From NCBI GenBank assembly GCA_949130495.1, contig OX422213.1, positions 203,167,660-203,231,659 on the forward strand: DNA of 64,000 nucleotides, read 5' to 3'. The notes under the pieces are model-generated. The model saw nothing but the letters and a program-made list of their open reading frames with translations. It was not told where the DNA came from and searched no databases. The translations under genes were made by a program, and so were the position numbers. This DNA is from Sambucus nigra (taxonomy: Eukaryota; Streptophyta; Magnoliopsida; Dipsacales; Adoxaceae). Shown here in pieces: positions 58,307 through 64,000 of this stretch. Numbering within the stretch: position 1 is the first letter of the stretch; each line of letters opens with the position of its first letter.

Positions 58307-58707
58307 TGTGTAATAGCCAGTCCTGAATTTATGGATTATCTGTGGTCAACCCGATCCGACCCGAGCGTTAGGTGTGAAGTTCCATGAAACAATCTACATA
58401 ATGTTGCTAGTCCAGTTTTATTTAATTAACATTTCTCTTATTTATTATGCGATTTTCATTTAAATCAAGCTACGAGAGGGATCCATGGGAAGCTTACCCG
58501 GAAGTCCAGCATACAGAGCTACTAATGTGAATATGAAAAGAGAATACTTACCTGTACAATGCACTCAAAATGTGAAATCGCATTCAACCCGCCATAATAA
58601 ACACGAAGGAATGAGCCGAATGTCCAGTGGGAAAATACAATAATGCAGTATAGAATCGAACACCGGAAAGGAGACTCTAGCATGTTATATCTATGTGCAC
58701 ATGTAAC

Positions 58708-59260
<553 letters not shown>

Positions 59261-61486
59261 TTTAGTGCATAAAATTGTTTTTATTCCAAAAATGTTACGT
59301 ATCCCGATTAATTCACCTTAATCTTATAAAAGAACTCTCTTTTACTTGAATTGACATTTATTCATTAATTTAACACACCCGGCTAAATTGTTTAAAAACA
59401 TACCCTTTGTTTAGTAAAAAATATTTCTTTTACCGAAATTATCCCTTTGTTCATACCGTTTCACATTTGTATTTTTCTTGAATCACCGTTCAACACATGC
59501 AAGTATCATGTTAGAAATTACTTATCAATGTTTTGAAAACCTTTCATAAACACACCCTTCTGCTAATTATGGGTTAAACCTCATTAGGTTTCTTAACTAC
59601 CCATTTAGCCAATACACTTTATTGTTCATTTACTTTATGGACATTAATAAATTTTCACATTTACTTTTCCATGTTATCCTTTTCCGAAATATTTATTAAT
59701 TTATTCAAGTTAAGTTGTCTTTTCTCATATTCATCATACAACCCATTTATTGACATGTTTCACTTGTCGTTATTTTTTTCTCAAAATCTTTCAATATTCG
59801 CATACTTTAATGGACTCCACATTACTGGCTATGCTACCATATGCTCTGGCTAGCGATTTTTGGTCTTTCACCCCAGGGCTTCGGGCTCGTCTGAATTATT
59901 CTGGTGCCATCCAAGTCCATATTAATGTATTTTAACATTTTACAAATGTCCACATTATTCCATTTTTCCTTCACCGATCGAAGCCAAAATCTGGAGTTTC
60001 ACCCTAACTTGTGTTACACTTTAAAATAATCATTCCATGTCCTTTATACCCTTACTTTTATTTTTATTCCAAAAATCGTGTTCACTTAGTACCATTTTGT
60101 GTAACACCTTTTCCAATATTTTTATTTCATAAAAATGTTCCACTTTAAATAAAATTACATTTTACCGACTTTATACCCATTTTTGTTTTTCTTTATTTTC
60201 ACAAGTGTTATTTTTCAAAACATTATTAAGTTACCCACGCTAACTTTTGAGTATTTTCAACTCATTAACACTTTGGAGTAATATTGTTATCAAGTTGGAA
60301 ACATCTTTATTTCATTACTTTCTTTCACTTAGAAATCTTTAGACATTTAAAGACTACTTTATAAAAAAACACCATTCCCTTTATTATTACACGTAGTCTT
60401 GATACCTTACATTTATCAGATTTTCAACACCTTTTTCACACACTTTAAGGGCTAAAATTTATATTTTCTTAATTTTATGATTAAACCCAATAAAACCCTC
60501 ATTAAATTTATTTAAATGTTCATTCTCAAAATACTACAAGTTTATATGCATGAGAAGATGGATTTTAAGTCCAAAATCCTATTAAAAGGGTGTAACATAT
60601 GATTTATTCTAGAAATTTCATAATGTTTGCACAAACATACTTTTCAAGGCAAAATAAAGTCTTGTTTCTTCAAAACTTGAATAAAATACCCATTTATATA
60701 AAAATCCCAAAATTTTCGTAAGAAAATTTTGAAATATTATTTCATAAATTACTCCCACTAATGTCACATTCTTCCAAAAATTTTATTCCATAAAAATATT
60801 TAATACCAAGCTTTCTTGAAATATATCATTTTACTCAAAACTATTGAAATCCTTTGTAAACCCATTTTTACAAATCATAAGAAATATCATTATTACATCA
60901 TAAATGAATCACACTCCTATAATTTTAGCTACAAGACACTAATATGCAAAAGAGAGTCTTAAATTAAGAGTAGAGTTTCCCATCTCAAATGGAGCTCTAA
61001 AAATTTTGGATGAAGAAGAAGGTGACGACCACCTACACTTACTAAGGTGGCTTCAAGGAGGTTGCCTATCTCCACAAGCATGCTCCATGAAAGCTCCAAG
61101 AAAAACTCCTTACAAAACTCCACAAAGTTATACTTCTTCTTCTTCAAAACCCCCAACACCAACTCCATAAACTCGTAGCTTAGCTCAACCATGTAGGAAA
61201 TGGGTGAATACTAGTATATAAAGGTGGTGATAAGGTGGAGAGGAAGATGGTTCCTTACATGTAGAGAAAGAAAGGGGAAACTCTAAAAATGGTGGGGGAA
61301 ACCTACCCTAACCTCTCCTCTTTTAGCCTACAATTAACCCCCAATAAAACCATACAAAGACTCACCCAGCACAAAAATCCCGATTTTATTCATCTGAGCT
61401 CACTAGGGGTTGACACATTATCAATCCAATGATCCAAAATGTGACAGCACACAAGGGCATCCCGATTTAAAATATTTATGTCTGGG

Positions 61487-61710
61487 TCGTTCGAACGAGA
61501 ACGGGACCTCATTCGAATGAGACTTGATTCTCGTTCGATCAACCCTTCAAACGACCTTATAACTAGGTAGTGCACCTAAACAATGGTGGTTCATTCGATA
61601 TTCATTAGATGTTTGCTTCGAACGAGGTGGGATTCTCGTTCGAACCACTAGTATTCTCGTTCGAATGAGATAAAGACCTCATTCAAAAGACCTTCAACTT
61701 CGTTCGATCT
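61487..61710 (-). promoter_or_regulatory. TTCGAACGAG palindrome cluster in U3
   Basis: At least six variants of TCGTTCGAACGAG / CATTCGAATGAG lie within 224 bp. A weaker TATA-like stretch (TTTATATACTAG, minus) is about 270 bp further along at 61,212-61,223. Confidence 0.45.
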
Positions 61711-61885
61711 ACCCAGATTCCTTAAATATCCAATTTTTCCCACAAACTTCCAACAATTACCATCAAGGCTCAAAGAATAACCAAATAGAGAGAAAAGACC
61801 ATATATTAACGATCCAAATCTCAAGGGTTTAGTATTATTACCATTTACAAGGGAGAAATAGTTAAATATTAGGCGCGGATTTTAC

Positions 61886-64000
61886 ATTCTTCCCTGCTTA
61901 GGAAATTTAGTCCCCGAAATTATCGATCCGCTAATTCCTTAATTTCACGGGTTTTACGAATTCTTGCTATAAGTCATAAAAATCCTCCAAGACTAAATAA
62001 TCAAAGTCCTCAATAGTTAAGATCACATCATAAGCTCTTTCATAAGGGCTATCACCAAAAGTTCAACATTCAACCTCCTATAATTCTCACCGTTATGCTA
62101 ACCATCAACGTTACATAACCATCCTTGAGTTTATACTCACTTGATGATCACACACAATCAAGTCCTAGGACTAACTTTCCTAATATTTAAAGCATACCAA
62201 CATCTCTATCAAGCAACCCTCTCTAGTAATCAATACTCCAATAAGATCAAAATGATGCATGACTAACACTCAATATGATTCATCACCAAGAATCGTCTCT
62301 AATCTTAGGACTACACATCCTGAATTTTCTCAAATTCTCGAGTCACCATGACCACGTAATCTCATATCGCGAGTCACTCACCCTATGGAGCAACAAACCT
62401 ACCATGTCATAATTCGTGCACCAAACTAACACCCTCCACAAGATTCTTCTATGAACCTCAGATCACTCTAGGCATCTAATTGTGGAACAACACCTGAGTA
62501 TTATGCCAATTCACTCACTGTGACAAAACGACACTATTTTTTAAGTTTCCTTGAGTGTAAATACTATACGATATCCTCAAGTCGTGATCCTGCTCTTTAT
62601 AACTAGAGCCACTGAGTGCCATGCCAGCCAATCCTAAGGTCTCTAATTCTAAGGAGAATGGATATCATAAGCATATTATGATACCGAAGGCCCAAACATT
62701 CGTACACTAAACTTTATACAAAAGCAAGGATACATATAAGAATGAGCCCAGTTACTGAGCTGCATTGACTATGTCAGACCCACCCCGACTCTTCTGGGAT
62801 AAATCGCGTCGTACCATAACATGGTATAAATTCGAGATACCAAAGTCACGGGAATACAAATCCTCGATTATTAAAACCAAAAGGGGCACACAAGAATCGA
62901 AAAGAACAAATGACCATTCCAAGAAAATCCCACCTTCACGCAACAGATATGGTCTATAAAAGGCGAACCAACACCACATTCTTAAAAGTCTGCGACTCCT
63001 CCTGAACGTCCTTATTAGGTACTAACCTAGCCACGCACCCTGGATCGAGCCACCATCTATGATGAATCAGATCACAAACCTTCCATCACCATAAGACGAA
63101 GTAACATATGAACCTATTATCCTCCGGGAAGCTGAACACTAGACTTCCCTCCTTCAGGGTAAGGCTTCCCCTTTTTACCTCCTTGATATATACGAACTAA
63201 TTTGGTTTGTGAATGCCTAATGACTTTGTCAATACCGACCTTGTCCACCTCTCTAGTGATGTCGTGACCAACCTAACGCACCCAAGTCATTGTAGACATT
63301 ATCATACCATGATCATGTCCCGAATTCTCCTTAGTAAGTACCCCGTTAGGCAAAACATTCACCTTGTTGTAACCTCTAACTACACAAGGTTGTCATTAAG
63401 CTTATTTTCAGTATCTACCCAAACTGAATTTATGTGACAACCACTCCGGTTGTCATTATCATTTTAAGGGTAGTAAGTACTGCACATGGCCACATCTGCT
63501 AATTTGTACTGATTTAGCAAGACTTGACAAGAACTAGTCCGTACAATGCTAAGGCTATTTAACTTATGCTATTGACACGTGACAATGTTCTAAACATTCT
63601 TTGATATCCTCCTTAGGGTGTCAATTTCAAGTCCCTAACATGACATCATCAATCTAAGTCCTGAATGCATTTACTGATACTCCTAAACATCAAGTATCAT
63701 TTCCTACACTAGTCATACCATGACACCCGAGCATCATGCCCAATCATGACATGATCTCCAAATCTCTCTTAGAAGGTTACATCACCCATTTGTGCCAATT
63801 TGGATGACAACACCCAACATGGACACTATTTGACTCTTTTGAGTTTGACCAATATCCTTAGACCATTACCTGGCCCTCAATACAATCATCACTAGAATGA
63901 TAGAACTGCATAATACCGAACTAAATTTTTTCACTAAGGATACCAAACATACCCTACCTAAAGGTCCTCAAACCCGACAAGATTTTATCACCTATGAATC
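61886..64000 (-). other. Decayed Ty3 internal region, 3' end, running off the window
   Basis: By position it should encode the integrase/chromodomain end of the element whose LTR ends at 61,885. I could recognise only the pol-end motif at 61,901-61,925. The rest has many stops and no domain I can name, so assignment is by context. Confidence 0.35.

Overview
The window is repeat-dense plant nuclear DNA, AT-rich and with no intact cellular gene that I can recognise. Plant origin is inferred from chromodomain Ty3 (Tekay/Del-type) and SIRE-type Ty1/copia elements primed by initiator tRNA-Met, a plant L1-type LINE with a DUF4283-like ORF1 and an RNase H tail, a CACTA-type transposon end, and long TA/GA microsatellites. 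I cannot name the species.

Layout. 1-6,681: degenerate DNA with a ~160-bp tandem array (555-1,300), a LINE fragment (2,619-2,870, minus), one exon-like fragment resembling the diflavin reductase ATR3 (5,112-5,249), a compound microsatellite, and palindrome-rich sequence ending in a CACTA-type terminus at 6,681. 6,682-9,633: broken minus-strand Ty3 element (protease, gag, primer site, LTR piece) whose LTR appears split by a 2.6-kb solo-LTR-like block (9,634-12,216). 12,853-13,165: a 48-bp minisatellite. 14,040-22,771: a complete but inactivated SIRE-type copia element (plus), probably sitting in the LTR of an older copia element whose leader and pol run 22,908-26,741. 26,742-32,841: a minus-strand Ty3 element that keeps gag but has lost pol, with one truncated LTR.

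34,056-58,306 is a three-level nest: an old plus-strand chromovirus; a minus-strand LINE inserted in its 3' LTR; and a young minus-strand chromovirus (41,803-52,609) inserted in the LINE reverse transcriptase, with a perfect 5-bp target duplication. The old 3' LTR is interrupted again at 58,307 by what looks like the 3.6-kb LTR of a further minus-strand Ty3 element running off the window. That LTR carries a 548-bp inverted repeat whose arms end in microsatellites.

The youngest element is close to intact: one 1,557-codon gag-pol frame broken by two stop codons, between LTRs that differ at about 40 sites (hand count). The most interesting non-coding signal is that four unrelated LTR families each carry a cluster of short palindromes (TCGATCGA, TTCGAACGA, GTTCGAGCGAC or GAATCGATTC types) on the 5' side of the probable TATA box, like U3 enhancer modules. 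All boundaries and identities come from reading the sequence by eye; no search or alignment program was used.
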